DNA of 64,000 nt from an uncultured Corynebacterium sp. (GCF_946222835.1 NZ_CAMIHD010000001.1:186001-250000), one strand, 5' to 3'. Positions 17,790 through 26,302 are shown, counted from the stretch's first letter. Numbers and translations are program-made. Notes: generated from the letters alone by a model not told the origin.

Positions 17790-18482
17790 ATGCGTTTAGT
17801 TATCGCCCGATGCTCAGTAGACTACGTGGGCCGTTTGGATGCCCACCTGCCGATGGCAGACCGACTGCTTATCGTCAAAGCGGACGGTTCTGTGTCCGTG
17901 CATGCCGACGACCGCGCCTATAAACCGCTGAACTGGATGACGCCGCCATGTACCTTGAAGGAGTCCGCGATTGAGGACCTCGACGGTGACGATACCGGGG
18001 AAATCCTGTGGCTGGTGGAAAACCCTAAGGGCGAGCAGTTGCGCATTACCATCGAGGAGATCCACGAAGAAATCTCCTATGACATGGGTGAGGATCCAGG
18101 TCTGGTCAAGGACGGCGTTGAGGCGCACCTCCAAGAACTCTTGGCCGACCAGATCGATACCTTGGGTGATCGCTACACGTTGGTGCGCCGGGAATATCCC
18201 ACGGCAATCGGTCCGGTGGACATCATGGCGAAGGATGAGAACAACAATAATGTGGCTATTGAGGTAAAGCGCCGTGGGGGGATCGACGGTGTGGAACAGC
18301 TAACGAGGTATCTGGAGCTGCTCAATCGCGATGAGCTTCTTGCCCCAGTGTCTGGTGTATTTGCGGCGCAGGAAATCAAGCCGCAGGCCCGCACTTTGGC
18401 AGAGGATCGCGGCATTCGGTGTGTCGTACTGGACTACCAGGAGCTACGCGGTCTTGAGTCGAATGAATTGCGATTGTTCTGA
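17790..18482 (+). CDS. nucS: Mismatch-specific endonuclease NucS (EndoMS)
   Basis: Cleaves both strands at mismatches and is the core of the mismatch-repair route used by actinobacteria that lack MutS/MutL. The N-terminal dimerisation/DNA-binding domain starts MRLVIARCSVDYVGRL. The C-terminal RecB-like nuclease domain has VDIMAKDE near residue 143 and EVKRRGGIDGVEQL near 158, giving the metal-binding Asp and the Glu-x-Lys pair. The chain ends in ELRLF; a short C-terminal tail like this is the proposed docking site for the sliding clamp. Its 230-residue length is typical. The stop overlaps the next gene (TGATG). Confidence 0.94.
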   Translation: MRLVIARCSVDYVGRLDAHLPMADRLLIVKADGSVSVHADDRAYKPLNWMTPPCTLKESAIEDLDGDDTGEILWLVENPKGEQLRITIEEIHEEISYDMGEDPGLVKDGVEAHLQELLADQIDTLGDRYTLVRREYPTAIGPVDIMAKDENNNNVAIEVKRRGGIDGVEQLTRYLELLNRDELLAPVSGVFAAQEIKPQARTLAEDRGIRCVVLDYQELRGLESNELRLF

Positions 18483-18766
18483 TGCCGCGGCGAAATAGAC
18501 GCAAACCGGTAGAGATCCGTTCACTGCCTAAGGACGGTTCGACCTTCCTCGGATCGCAAACGGTCGAGGGCCCTAGCTGGACCCACGGGGAGCCTTATGT
18601 CATGCGTCATATCGGTTCCGCGCGGGCCCAGAAGTATTACTTGTGTCCGGGATGCAACCAAAACATTCCGCCCGGGGTGGCCCATATCGTTGCGTGGCCA
18701 CGGGACGTGGGCCGCCAAGGCGAGGATCGTCGGCATTGGCACCGTCACTGTTGGGAGCGTAGGTAG
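18482..18766 (+). CDS. Small zinc-binding protein of unknown function, overlapping nucS
   Basis: A 94-residue basic protein. It starts inside the nucS stop (TGATG), so it should be translated from the nucS message. Candidate metal ligands are Cys55 and Cys58 (CPGC) with His68, His85, His87, His89 and Cys90 near the C terminus (HWHRHC), which together suggest a treble-clef or HNH-like zinc fold. The N terminus is Arg-rich. Homologues are sometimes labelled ATP/GTP-binding protein, but no nucleotide-binding motif is visible here. The coupling with nucS suggests, without proof, a role with that nuclease. Confidence 0.7.
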   Translation: MPRRNRRKPVEIRSLPKDGSTFLGSQTVEGPSWTHGEPYVMRHIGSARAQKYYLCPGCNQNIPPGVAHIVAWPRDVGRQGEDRRHWHRHCWERR

Positions 18767-18769
18767 ACT
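18764..18769 (+). promoter_or_regulatory. -10 element of the thiamine-binding-type gene (leaderless)
   Basis: TAGACT within the last codons and stop of the zinc-protein gene, 7 nt before the ATG at 18777. Confidence 0.65.
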
Positions 18770-18776
18770 AGCGGGC

Positions 18777-19085
18777 ATGATTGTTGCATTTTCTGTTGCC
18801 CCCGCGGTAGTAAATAATGACTCCCAAGAAATGGCTGACGCCGTGGCCGAGGCCGTGCGCGTGGTCCGAGAGTCTGGCCTGCCCAACGAAACCAATGCCA
18901 TGTTCACCTTGCTAGAAGGCGAATGGGACGAGGTCTTTGGAACCATTAAAAAGGCTACCGATGCAGTGCGTGCGGTGTCCCCGCGTACTTCTTTAGTGGT
19001 GAAAGCCGATATTCGCGAAGGCGTGACTAATCAGTTGACGGACAAGGTAGATGCGGTTAACCGCCGCCTTGCAAAGGAGGACTAG
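18777..19085 (+). CDS. MTH1187/YkoF-type thiamine-binding family protein
   Basis: A 102-residue protein of the DUF77/MTH1187 family (ferredoxin-like fold). Family members form tetramers, and some bind thiamine or its precursors; the true ligand here is unknown. Recognisable features are the opening beta strand MIVAFSVAPA, the middle helix EAVRVVRESGLPNE, and the strand FTLLEGEWDEVF. The start at 18777 is supported by TAGACT 7 nt upstream; the in-frame region back to 18597 runs inside the preceding gene. It abuts the next gene with no gap. Confidence 0.8.
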   Translation: MIVAFSVAPAVVNNDSQEMADAVAEAVRVVRESGLPNETNAMFTLLEGEWDEVFGTIKKATDAVRAVSPRTSLVVKADIREGVTNQLTDKVDAVNRRLAKED

Positions 19086-20009
19086 ATGACTTCACCAAAT
19101 AATGCTTATGTAGGAGGCGCGCTCGACCTCAGCCAGGTTAAGGCTCGGGCCGAGGCGCGCCAGAAGGCGCAGGAGTCGCCACAAGCCGGTGCTGGGGGAA
19201 TTCAGCCCTTCTTCACGGTCACGGAGGCTAACTTCGATCAGGACGTAGTGCGCCGCTCTACGGAGGTTCCGGTGGTAGTTCTCATCGGCACTGCTCGCTC
19301 CACCCAGTCAGAGCAGCTGAAGTCTGACCTGAAAGAATTAGCCGCGCAAGGCAACTTGAGCTTCCTTGTTGCCTACGTGGATGCGGATGCTACTCCCCAG
19401 GTTGCGCAGGCCTTTGGCGTTAAGAACCTGCCGACCGTGGTGGCCTTGGGAGCTGGGCAACCATTGACGAATTTCGAGGGCGCGCAGCCCAAGGATGCGC
19501 TTAAACAATGGGTCGATACCCTCGTTCAGAATGTTGGCCCACAGTTGAAGGGCCTACAAAGCGATGCGGGAGAGCCCCAGCCCCAAGAAGAAGAGGATCC
19601 GCGTCTCCAGGAAGCGGAGAGCTTCTTGAACGCGGGCGACTTTGACGGAGCCATCAAGGTCTACAACGATATCTTGGATTCCGAGCCCGATAATGTGCAG
19701 ATTAAACAGGCACGCGATACCACGATCCTGCTCAAGCGCCTAGACCCAGCTAACCAGACCGATGACCCGATTGCGGCTGCGGAAGGGGATAAGGAGGACG
19801 TCGATAAGCAAATGCGTGCTGCGGATGCCGAGGTAGTGGCGGGAGCACCGGAGAAAGCATTTGAACGTCTCATTGAAACGATGAAGGCAACAGCAGGTGA
19901 CAAGAAGGCACAGGTCCGAGAACGCTTGCTAGAGCTTTTCGGCCTCTTCGACGCCAATGACCCGCGTGTCCTGGAAGCACGCACCAAGCTGGCGAGTGCC
20001 CTGTACTAG
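19086..20009 (+). CDS. Thioredoxin-like/TPR protein (YbbN/CnoX-like) without a CXXC site
   Basis: A 307-residue cytoplasmic protein. Residues about 45-150 follow the thioredoxin fold (VVVLIGTARSTQSEQL, then VAYVDADATPQVAQAFGVKN with the cis-Pro region LPTVV), but the usual CXXC is replaced by ARST, so it cannot act as a disulfide reductase. Residues about 170-305 are TPR helices, including AESFLNAGDFDGAIKVYNDI. This architecture matches YbbN/CnoX co-chaperones and mycobacterial Rv1324. The start follows GGAGGACTAG, the end of the preceding gene, so the two are coupled. Confidence 0.85.
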   Translation: MTSPNNAYVGGALDLSQVKARAEARQKAQESPQAGAGGIQPFFTVTEANFDQDVVRRSTEVPVVVLIGTARSTQSEQLKSDLKELAAQGNLSFLVAYVDADATPQVAQAFGVKNLPTVVALGAGQPLTNFEGAQPKDALKQWVDTLVQNVGPQLKGLQSDAGEPQPQEEEDPRLQEAESFLNAGDFDGAIKVYNDILDSEPDNVQIKQARDTTILLKRLDPANQTDDPIAAAEGDKEDVDKQMRAADAEVVAGAPEKAFERLIETMKATAGDKKAQVRERLLELFGLFDANDPRVLEARTKLASALY

Positions 20010-20015
20010 TTTGGG

Positions 20016-20021
20016 TAGGAT
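20016..20021 (+). promoter_or_regulatory. -10 element of the arsC-like gene (leaderless)
   Basis: TAGGAT ending 8 nt before the ATG at 20030. Confidence 0.55.
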
Positions 20022-20029
20022 GGGAAAGC

Positions 20030-20422
20030 ATGACTTCAGTGCTTTTCCTGTGCAATACAAATCGCGGCAAGTCGCAGATGGCTGCGGCGTTAGCCGCCAA
20101 GTATGCCCCCGAATGGGAAATCTACTCGGCTGGAGTGCAAACTACACCGGAGCATACCCAGCAGGGCATCAATCAAGAGGCTAAAGCCTCCCTGGCGAAG
20201 GTGGGAGCAGAGATGACTGGTACTCCTGCTCTAGTGGATCCCCACGTTGCGGCCGCTGTCGACCACGTCATCGTGGTTGGTGATGCGACATATGAGGGGC
20301 CAGCGCAGCGGTGGGACATCGAGGATCCCTCGCTGCGTGGTCTGGAGGGTGAAGAGCGCATGGATGCGCTTCGCGATGATATTGAAGCGCGCGTGGTGGA
20401 GTTCCTACGCGCGCAGCGATAG
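20030..20422 (+). CDS. ArsC-like low-molecular-weight phosphatase (mycothiol-dependent arsenate reductase type)
   Basis: A 130-residue protein of the LMW tyrosine phosphatase/ArsC fold. The active-site loop is CNTNRGKS, with the nucleophile Cys8, the only cysteine in the chain. That fits the corynebacterial ArsC1/ArsC2 type, which works through mycothiol and mycoredoxin instead of an internal disulfide cascade. A lysine occupies the position of the usual CX5R arginine. The aspartate in WDIEDPS near residue 102 matches the general acid (DP) of the family. No other arsenic-resistance genes are nearby, so arsenate as the real substrate is uncertain. The last codons CAG-CGA-TAG form half of a hairpin shared with glgB. 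Confidence 0.78.
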   Translation: MTSVLFLCNTNRGKSQMAAALAAKYAPEWEIYSAGVQTTPEHTQQGINQEAKASLAKVGAEMTGTPALVDPHVAAAVDHVIVVGDATYEGPAQRWDIEDPSLRGLEGEERMDALRDDIEARVVEFLRAQR

Positions 20423-20436
20423 GCATCTATCGCTGC
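20413..20436. terminator. Perfect hairpin made by the ends of two convergent genes
   Basis: GCAGCGATAG (20413-20422), loop GCAT, CTATCGCTGC (20427-20436). Each arm contains one gene's final CAG-CGA-stop codons. It is symmetrical, so it can act for both strands, but neither side has a T-run. Confidence 0.55.
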
Positions 20437-22544
20437 AGTACGTACCACTGCACCGAGTTGGCCGGTAGGTGAAGCGTGACGGAATTATCCGCCACGTGAA
20501 TGTGCAGGGGAAGCGGATTCCCAGCGCCCTCATACACGGCATCATCAGTGTTGAGCACCATCTGCCACTCGCCGTCATGCGGAACCCAGAGGCCGTAGTT
20601 TGGAATGGAAGAACCCGAAAGGTTGCACACGGCGAGCAAGGCAGACCCGTCTGCGCCGTAGCGGACGTAACCAAGGACATTATTCGTCGAGTCATCGGCC
20701 TTGACCCATTGGAAGCCGTCCTGGCTGAAATCTTGGCTCCACAAAGCTGGGGTGCCACGGTAGATGAGGTTGATATCGCGCACGAGCCTCTTGATACCGC
20801 GGTGCCATTCGTTGCCCCACCCATCGAGGTTGCCCCAGTCTACTGAATGTCCCTCGGCCCACTCGGTAGTCTGGCCAAATTCCTGGCCCATGAAGAGGAG
20901 GTTCTTGCCGGGGTGAGAGAACATGTAGCCGTAGAGCGCGCGTAGGCCGGCGGCCTTATTCCAGTCGTCGCCCGGCATGCGCTGCCACAGCGAACCCTTG
21001 CCGTGAACTACCTCGTCATGGCTAAAGGGCAACACGTAGCGCTCAGAATAGGCGTAAACCATGGAGAAGGTGAGCTCGCCATGGTGATATGAGCGGTGGA
21101 TGGGTTCGTGCTTGAAGTACTCCAAGGTGTCATTCATCCAGCCCATATTCCACTTCAGGGAAAAGCCCAGACCATTCTCGGCGGTTGGGGCGGTAACGCC
21201 CGGCCAGGAGGTGGATTCTTCAGCGATGGTGAGTACGCCTGGATGAGTGCGGTTGAGGGTGGCGTTGGTCTCCTGCAAAAATTGCACGGCTTCGAGATTC
21301 TCGCGACCGCCAAACTGGTTCGGTAGCCATTCATCGCGGGAATAATCCAGGTAAAGCATGGAAGCGACGGCGTCTACACGCAGGCCGTCAATGTGGAACT
21401 CTTCGGCCCAATACAGGGCGTTGGCCACGAGGAAATTGCGCACCTCATTGCGGCCAAAATCAAAGACGTAAGTTCCCCAATCGGCCTGTTCGCCGCGGCG
21501 GGGATCGGGATGCTCGTAGAGAGCCTGACCATCAAAGCGGCCGAGGGCCCAATCGTCCTTGGGGAAGTGTGCTGGCACCCAGTCCACGATGACGCCGATG
21601 CCATTCTCGTGCAGGGCATTGACCAGCTCTCGGAATTCATCCGGCGAGCCCCAACGCGCAGACGGCGAGTAGTAGCCGGAGACTTGGTATCCCCAGGATC
21701 CGCCGAAGGGGTGCTCGGCCACGGGTAAGAGCTCGACGTGGGTGAAGCCGTGCTCCTTGAGATAAGGAATGAGCTCCTCGCGAAGGCGGTTATAATTCGC
21801 CCCGACCTTCCACGAGCCAACGTGGACCTCATAGATGCTCATCGGGACATCGAGGTTGCCGGTGCGCTTGTCCATCCAGGCGGAATCGGACCAGGCGAAG
21901 CTGGTGGAATCCACGATCGAGTCAGTTTCCGGAGGGCAGGCGGTGCGCGTGGCTAAGGGGTCGGCCTTGTCTTTGCGTCCTTCCTGGCTAAAGATGGCGA
22001 ATTTATAGTGCTCGCCAGCACCGATGCCCGGAACAAAGACCTCCCATACGCCGGTAGAGCCGAGCGAGCGCATTGGATATTGGGTTGGGTTCCAGCCGCA
22101 GAAATCGCCCACGACGGCTACACCTTGGGCATTGGGGGCCCACACAGCAAAGGACACGCCGCTTACGGGCCCCATCTCTGTGTCATAAGAGCGCAGATTA
22201 GCACCAAGGATATCCCAGAGGCGCTCGTGGCGGCCTTCGCCGATAAGGTGCAGATCCAGCGAGCCGATGGTGGGAAGGAAGTGATATCCATCAGCCACGG
22301 TGCGGATAGGGGCCTCGGGGTAGGAGAGTTCTAGGCGGTAATCGCAGTTATCGCCTACCTCCGCCTCCCAGATGTCGTCGCCCACCAAATCCATGGACAA
22401 GGATTGCGTGGGGGTATGAAGCCGTACCGCGGTAGCACCCGGCTGGCGGGTACGGACGGTACCTTCGTGCCAGCCGTAGAAGCCGTGGGGGTCATGGTGG
22501 CGGCAGTCATTGAGGCGAGCGAGATCAGTGGCCGGGATGTTCAT
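20427..22544 (-). CDS. glgB: 1,4-alpha-glucan branching enzyme GlgB
   Basis: Transfers alpha-1,4 chains to make alpha-1,6 branches in glycogen-type glucan. The 705-residue protein has an N-terminal carbohydrate-binding beta-sandwich (about residues 110-210, with FAVWAPNAQGVAVVGDF), a GH13 barrel and a C-terminal beta domain. Catalytic residues lie in GLRVDAVASML (Asp, about 387) and TIAEEST (Glu, about 440), with the third carboxylate in PFSHDEVVHGKGS near 510. The start at 22544 is supported by TACTCT 6 nt upstream. It lies 44 nt downstream of glgE and completes the GlgE route by branching the chains GlgE extends. Confidence 0.96.
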   Translation of the reverse strand: MNIPATDLARLNDCRHHDPHGFYGWHEGTVRTRQPGATAVRLHTPTQSLSMDLVGDDIWEAEVGDNCDYRLELSYPEAPIRTVADGYHFLPTIGSLDLHLIGEGRHERLWDILGANLRSYDTEMGPVSGVSFAVWAPNAQGVAVVGDFCGWNPTQYPMRSLGSTGVWEVFVPGIGAGEHYKFAIFSQEGRKDKADPLATRTACPPETDSIVDSTSFAWSDSAWMDKRTGNLDVPMSIYEVHVGSWKVGANYNRLREELIPYLKEHGFTHVELLPVAEHPFGGSWGYQVSGYYSPSARWGSPDEFRELVNALHENGIGVIVDWVPAHFPKDDWALGRFDGQALYEHPDPRRGEQADWGTYVFDFGRNEVRNFLVANALYWAEEFHIDGLRVDAVASMLYLDYSRDEWLPNQFGGRENLEAVQFLQETNATLNRTHPGVLTIAEESTSWPGVTAPTAENGLGFSLKWNMGWMNDTLEYFKHEPIHRSYHHGELTFSMVYAYSERYVLPFSHDEVVHGKGSLWQRMPGDDWNKAAGLRALYGYMFSHPGKNLLFMGQEFGQTTEWAEGHSVDWGNLDGWGNEWHRGIKRLVRDINLIYRGTPALWSQDFSQDGFQWVKADDSTNNVLGYVRYGADGSALLAVCNLSGSSIPNYGLWVPHDGEWQMVLNTDDAVYEGAGNPLPLHIHVADNSVTLHLPANSVQWYVLQR

Positions 22545-22550
22545 ACAATC

Positions 22551-22556
22551 AGAGTA
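22551..22556 (-). promoter_or_regulatory. -10 element of glgB (leaderless)
   Basis: TACTCT on the minus strand, 6 nt before the glgB ATG, in the 44-nt glgE-glgB gap. It would allow glgB to be made independently of glgE. Confidence 0.5.
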
Positions 22557-22588
22557 CCTAGATTGGGTGCAGTCCTGTGGGCGAATGT

Positions 22589-24598
22589 TTATGGGCGATA
22601 GTCGGTGACCTTGCGCCAGGTGAGCTGTTCTTGGAGGGCGTGGTCGGCAGGGGGGAGAACGAAGACATGGGCGACATCGCGAAGCGGCTCTAAACGCACA
22701 AAGTTGCGCTCGGACCAGTGGTAGGCAGAGCCGGTGATCGTGTCCTGGACGGTATAGGACTCGCCAGGGTGGCGACCGATAGCGTGCATATCTACCGTGA
22801 CGGTAGCTTCCTGCGCATTGCGCGGATCTAGGTTAACCACGACGAGGACGACGTTGCCGGTGGTCGGATCCGCTTTGGAATAGGCAATGATGGCTTCATT
22901 GTCGGTGTCATGGAAACGCAAGGTGCGCAATTGCTGCAATGCGGGGTTATTCCGGCGTATCTGGTTAAGCAGCCGGATATAGGATTCGAGGGAATCACCA
23001 GACGCTGCCGCAGCAGCAAAATCGCGCGGGCGCAGCTCGTACTTTTCGGAGTCGAGATATTCCTCGGACCCCGGAGCTACCGGAGTGTGCTCATAGAGCT
23101 CAAAGCCGGAATACACGCCCCATAGCGGCGAAATGGTGGCAGCGAGGACAGCGCGTATGGCGAACATGGCGCGCCCCCCGGTTTGTAAAGATTCATGCAG
23201 GATATCCGGCGTATTGACGAAGAGGTTGGGGCGGCAGATATCTGCTTGCTCTACGTGCATTTGGCCAAATTGGGTAAGCTCATGCTTAGTGGTCTGCCAG
23301 GTGAAGTAGGTATAGGACTGCGAAAAGCCCGCTTTTGCTAGTCCGAAAAGGCGAGGGGCGCGGGTAAAGGCCTCTGCCAAGAAGATGACATCTGGGTGGG
23401 TGGCGTGTACGCGGGTAATCAACCAATCCCAGAAGTTAGCCGGCTTGGTGTGAGGGTTATCCACGCGGAACGTGCTTACCCCTGCTTCTACCCAAATCAT
23501 GAGCGTTTCATAGATTTCGTGATAGATGGCATCCGGCGCGTTATCGAAGTTGAGTGGATAGATATCCTGATACTTCTTAGGTGGGTTCTCAGCGTAGGCG
23601 ATGGTGCCATCTGGAAGGACAGTGAAAAAATCTGGGTGGCTGGTGGCCCACGGGTGATCGGGCGATGCCTGCAGCGCGAAATCAAGCGCTACTTCTAGGC
23701 CCAGTTCCTCGGCGTGAGAGACCAGCTTCTTGAAATCCTCTATTGTGCCCAAGTCGGGGTGGGTGGTGGAGTGGTCCTGGATAGCCCACGGACTTCCTAC
23801 ATCGCCGGGCTCAGCAACGACCGAGTTATTTTTGCCCTTGCGGTGCACCTCACCGATGGGATGGATGGGCGGAAAATACACCGTATCGAAGCCCATATCG
23901 GCCACGCGCTCGAGTTCTTTGGCTGTGGTTTCGAACGTGCCGTGAACAGGATTGCCCTCTTCGTCCCAGCCGCCCGTGGAACGCGGGAAAAGCTCGTACC
24001 ACGAGTTATAGAGCGCGGCTGGACGCTCCACATATACTTCGTGGATTGAACCCTCCACCAAGAGATCGCGCAGGGGATGCGAGTGCAGGATGTCTGCAAC
24101 CTCGTCCGAAAGCGCTACTTGCACGCGCTTATCGACGTCTAGGGACTTATCCTCCAAGTCCCGTGCGGCAGCAAAGAGGGGCGTCACAAAATCTGAAGGA
24201 GTCTGCAGCGCCACGCGAGAAAATAGGTCCGCGCCATGCTGGAGGTCATTGGCCAATTCGGCAGCGGATTGCCCGGCCGCCATCTTCTTGGTTATTGCGT
24301 TCTTCCACGTAGCTATGGGATTGGACCAAGCATCGACACGAAAATACCAGGTGCCTTGGGTGCCGGGGGTAAACACACCATGCACACGATCCTGATCGTT
24401 AGGGTCGACCTGCATGGTAACGGAGGAGGTAGCCGTGGACCGTGCCGCCCAAGCGGACAAGGTGGCAGAGACCGCGTCGTGCCCCTCGCGCCACACTAGG
24501 GCGGTGACAGGAATTACCTCGCCTACAACGGCTTTGGAGGCTGCAGAACCGGCGGAGATCAGCGGGCGGACATCATCAATACCAAGGCGAGTAGTCAT
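22589..24598 (-). CDS. glgE: Alpha-1,4-glucan:maltose-1-phosphate maltosyltransferase GlgE
   Basis: Extends alpha-glucan with maltosyl units from maltose-1-phosphate, the last step of the trehalose-to-glucan pathway. It is a 669-residue GH13_3 protein with an N-terminal domain, a catalytic barrel and a C-terminal beta domain. The nucleophile is the Asp in FRVDNPHTKP near residue 378, and the proton donor is the Glu in FLAEAFTRAP near 405. The start is placed at the second ATG (24598) because TAGTCT ends 7 nt before it; the first ATG at 24604 lies 1 nt after that hexamer. In M. tuberculosis loss of GlgE is lethal through maltose-1-phosphate build-up; corynebacteria also have the GlgA/GlgC route. 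Confidence 0.95.
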   Translation of the reverse strand: MTTRLGIDDVRPLISAGSAASKAVVGEVIPVTALVWREGHDAVSATLSAWAARSTATSSVTMQVDPNDQDRVHGVFTPGTQGTWYFRVDAWSNPIATWKNAITKKMAAGQSAAELANDLQHGADLFSRVALQTPSDFVTPLFAAARDLEDKSLDVDKRVQVALSDEVADILHSHPLRDLLVEGSIHEVYVERPAALYNSWYELFPRSTGGWDEEGNPVHGTFETTAKELERVADMGFDTVYFPPIHPIGEVHRKGKNNSVVAEPGDVGSPWAIQDHSTTHPDLGTIEDFKKLVSHAEELGLEVALDFALQASPDHPWATSHPDFFTVLPDGTIAYAENPPKKYQDIYPLNFDNAPDAIYHEIYETLMIWVEAGVSTFRVDNPHTKPANFWDWLITRVHATHPDVIFLAEAFTRAPRLFGLAKAGFSQSYTYFTWQTTKHELTQFGQMHVEQADICRPNLFVNTPDILHESLQTGGRAMFAIRAVLAATISPLWGVYSGFELYEHTPVAPGSEEYLDSEKYELRPRDFAAAAASGDSLESYIRLLNQIRRNNPALQQLRTLRFHDTDNEAIIAYSKADPTTGNVVLVVVNLDPRNAQEATVTVDMHAIGRHPGESYTVQDTITGSAYHWSERNFVRLEPLRDVAHVFVLPPADHALQEQLTWRKVTDYRP

Positions 24599-24605
24599 GC
24601 CCATA

Positions 24606-24611
24606 AGACTA
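24606..24611 (-). promoter_or_regulatory. -10 element of glgE (leaderless)
   Basis: TAGTCT on the minus strand, 7 nt before the ATG at 24598. Confidence 0.6.
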
Positions 24612-24656
24612 ATGCAGCTGTGTCAATTTCACCGGGCAAAGAACAAATCAGTCACA

Positions 24657-25478
24657 ATGGAAGGCGTGAACGACGTAACTCCCACTGATCAAGATTGGCT
24701 TGTAGATTTTCGCGGCGTCGAGCTGCGCCGCGGCGGCAAGACCCTTGTCGGTCCTGTGGACTGGCAAGTAGAACTCGATGAGCGCTGGGTCATTATTGGC
24801 CCCAATGGTGCGGGCAAGACCTCGCTAGTGCGTATGGCCGCGGCCGAAGAGTTCCCTTCGAAAGGCACCGCCTTTTTGATGGGGGAGCAAATTGGCAAAA
24901 CTGATATGCGAGATCTGCGCGCACTCATCGGCATCTCCTCCGCGGCAGTGCAATCGCGAATCCCAGAAAATGAACGTGTGGACGATCTTGTCGTATCTGC
25001 CGGCTATGCTGTGCTCGGCCGCTGGCGGGAGGAATACCAAGACATGGATTTCTCTCGCGCCGACGAGATTTTGGCACAGGTCGGTGCCACCCACCTCAAA
25101 GAGCGCACGTGGGGAACCCTGTCTGAGGGAGAAAAGAAGCGCGTCGTCCTCGCCCGCGCTCTCATGACTAACCCAGAGTTGCTCATCTTGGATGAGCCTT
25201 CTGCCGGAATGGACCTGGGAGGTCGCGAAGACCTGGTGGGATATCTCGGTGATTTAGCAATGGATCCAGATGCCCCAGCGATTGTCATGATCACCCACCA
25301 CGTGGAAGAGATCCCCTACGGTTTCACCCACGCCATGCTGCTGGATGAGGGTAAGGTAGTGGCAAAAGGACTGATTAATTCCGTTCTCACCTCAGAAAAC
25401 TTGACTCGCGCCTTCCACCAGCCCATTCAGGTGGACCGCATTGGACAGCGATACTTCGCCCGCCGAGCTTCTTTATGA
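24657..25478 (+). CDS. ABC transporter-type ATP-binding protein
   Basis: A single nucleotide-binding domain of 273 residues. Walker A GPNGAGKTS is near residue 48, the Q-loop region SSAAVQ near 98, the signature LSEGEKKR near 153, Walker B LLILDEPSAGMDL near 175, and the switch histidine in MITHHVEE near 212. No permease or binding protein is adjacent, so its partner and substrate are unknown. The start is ATG 24657 or GTG 24666; CACAAT lies 7 nt before the GTG, making it a credible leaderless start. Its stop overlaps the ATG of the Nudix gene (ATGA), giving a three-gene coupled unit. Confidence 0.85.
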   Translation: MEGVNDVTPTDQDWLVDFRGVELRRGGKTLVGPVDWQVELDERWVIIGPNGAGKTSLVRMAAAEEFPSKGTAFLMGEQIGKTDMRDLRALIGISSAAVQSRIPENERVDDLVVSAGYAVLGRWREEYQDMDFSRADEILAQVGATHLKERTWGTLSEGEKKRVVLARALMTNPELLILDEPSAGMDLGGREDLVGYLGDLAMDPDAPAIVMITHHVEEIPYGFTHAMLLDEGKVVAKGLINSVLTSENLTRAFHQPIQVDRIGQRYFARRASL

Positions 25479-26302
25479 CCAACCCTTTTCATGACCGTAT
25501 CGATGCCGTTGACGCCAGCGATACCACCGGTTTCAACGGTGGGCGCTTGGCGGCAACCGTCCTGCTTTTACGGGATGGCGCCGACGGTCTTGAAGTCTGG
25601 GTTCAAGAGCGCGTCCACACCATGCACAACTACCCAGGGCACTCAGTGTTTCCCGGCGGCGGTGTAGACCCTCGCGACTTTCCACCGCGTTCCTGGGACT
25701 CGGGCGAACTATGGGCCGGCAAATCCGTCATCTCCCTGGCCCGGCGGATGGGCGTAACAAAGTACAAAGCCCATGCCCTTGTATTCGCCGCGGCACGCGA
25801 GCTCTTCGAGGAGGCCGGCACCCTCTTCGCTATCCGTGAAGACGGCATCGTCTCCAATGCGCGGCGCTATCACAAGGAGCGAAAACTACTCGAAAACCAC
25901 ACCATTTCCTTTACTGAGTTCCTGAGTAATAACGGCATGCGTGTCGACGCCGATATGCTCCTTCCCTGGGCGCGGTGGGTAGGAAAAGGAAAGAGCCACT
26001 GGTTCGATACCTTTTTCTTCGTAGGGGTGCTGCCCTCCGGCCAAGAACCAGATGGGGATACTGATGAAGCAGACGATGCTGGATGGTTCTCCCCACAACT
26101 AATCTTGGACGGCTGGCGCGCCGGGCTGGTGCGCCTAGTCATTCCCACTTGGGCGCAGATGCAAAGGCTGAGCAGATATACCTCGGTTCAAGAGGTCATA
26201 GATGATGCCTCCTTTTCGGACCTGCGCCCCGTCATTGGGGATCCGCGCGAGGATCCCCGCTACCGAGAATTCTTTTCCACCACCCCTTTAGACCGCATAT
26301 GA
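25475..26302 (+). CDS. Nudix hydrolase (NUDT19-like, long insertion)
   Basis: A 275-residue Nudix-fold protein. The glycine strand SVFPGGGVDPRDF near residue 60 and the helix AARELFEEAGTLF near 108 form the Nudix box, but about 35 residues are inserted between them, an arrangement found in NUDT7/NUDT19-type acyl-CoA diphosphatases. The substrate is therefore likely a CoA ester or nucleoside diphosphate derivative, not proven. ATG 25475 overlaps the previous stop, and its own stop overlaps the next ATG (ATGA). Confidence 0.82.
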   Translation: MTNPFHDRIDAVDASDTTGFNGGRLAATVLLLRDGADGLEVWVQERVHTMHNYPGHSVFPGGGVDPRDFPPRSWDSGELWAGKSVISLARRMGVTKYKAHALVFAAARELFEEAGTLFAIREDGIVSNARRYHKERKLLENHTISFTEFLSNNGMRVDADMLLPWARWVGKGKSHWFDTFFFVGVLPSGQEPDGDTDEADDAGWFSPQLILDGWRAGLVRLVIPTWAQMQRLSRYTSVQEVIDDASFSDLRPVIGDPREDPRYREFFSTTPLDRI

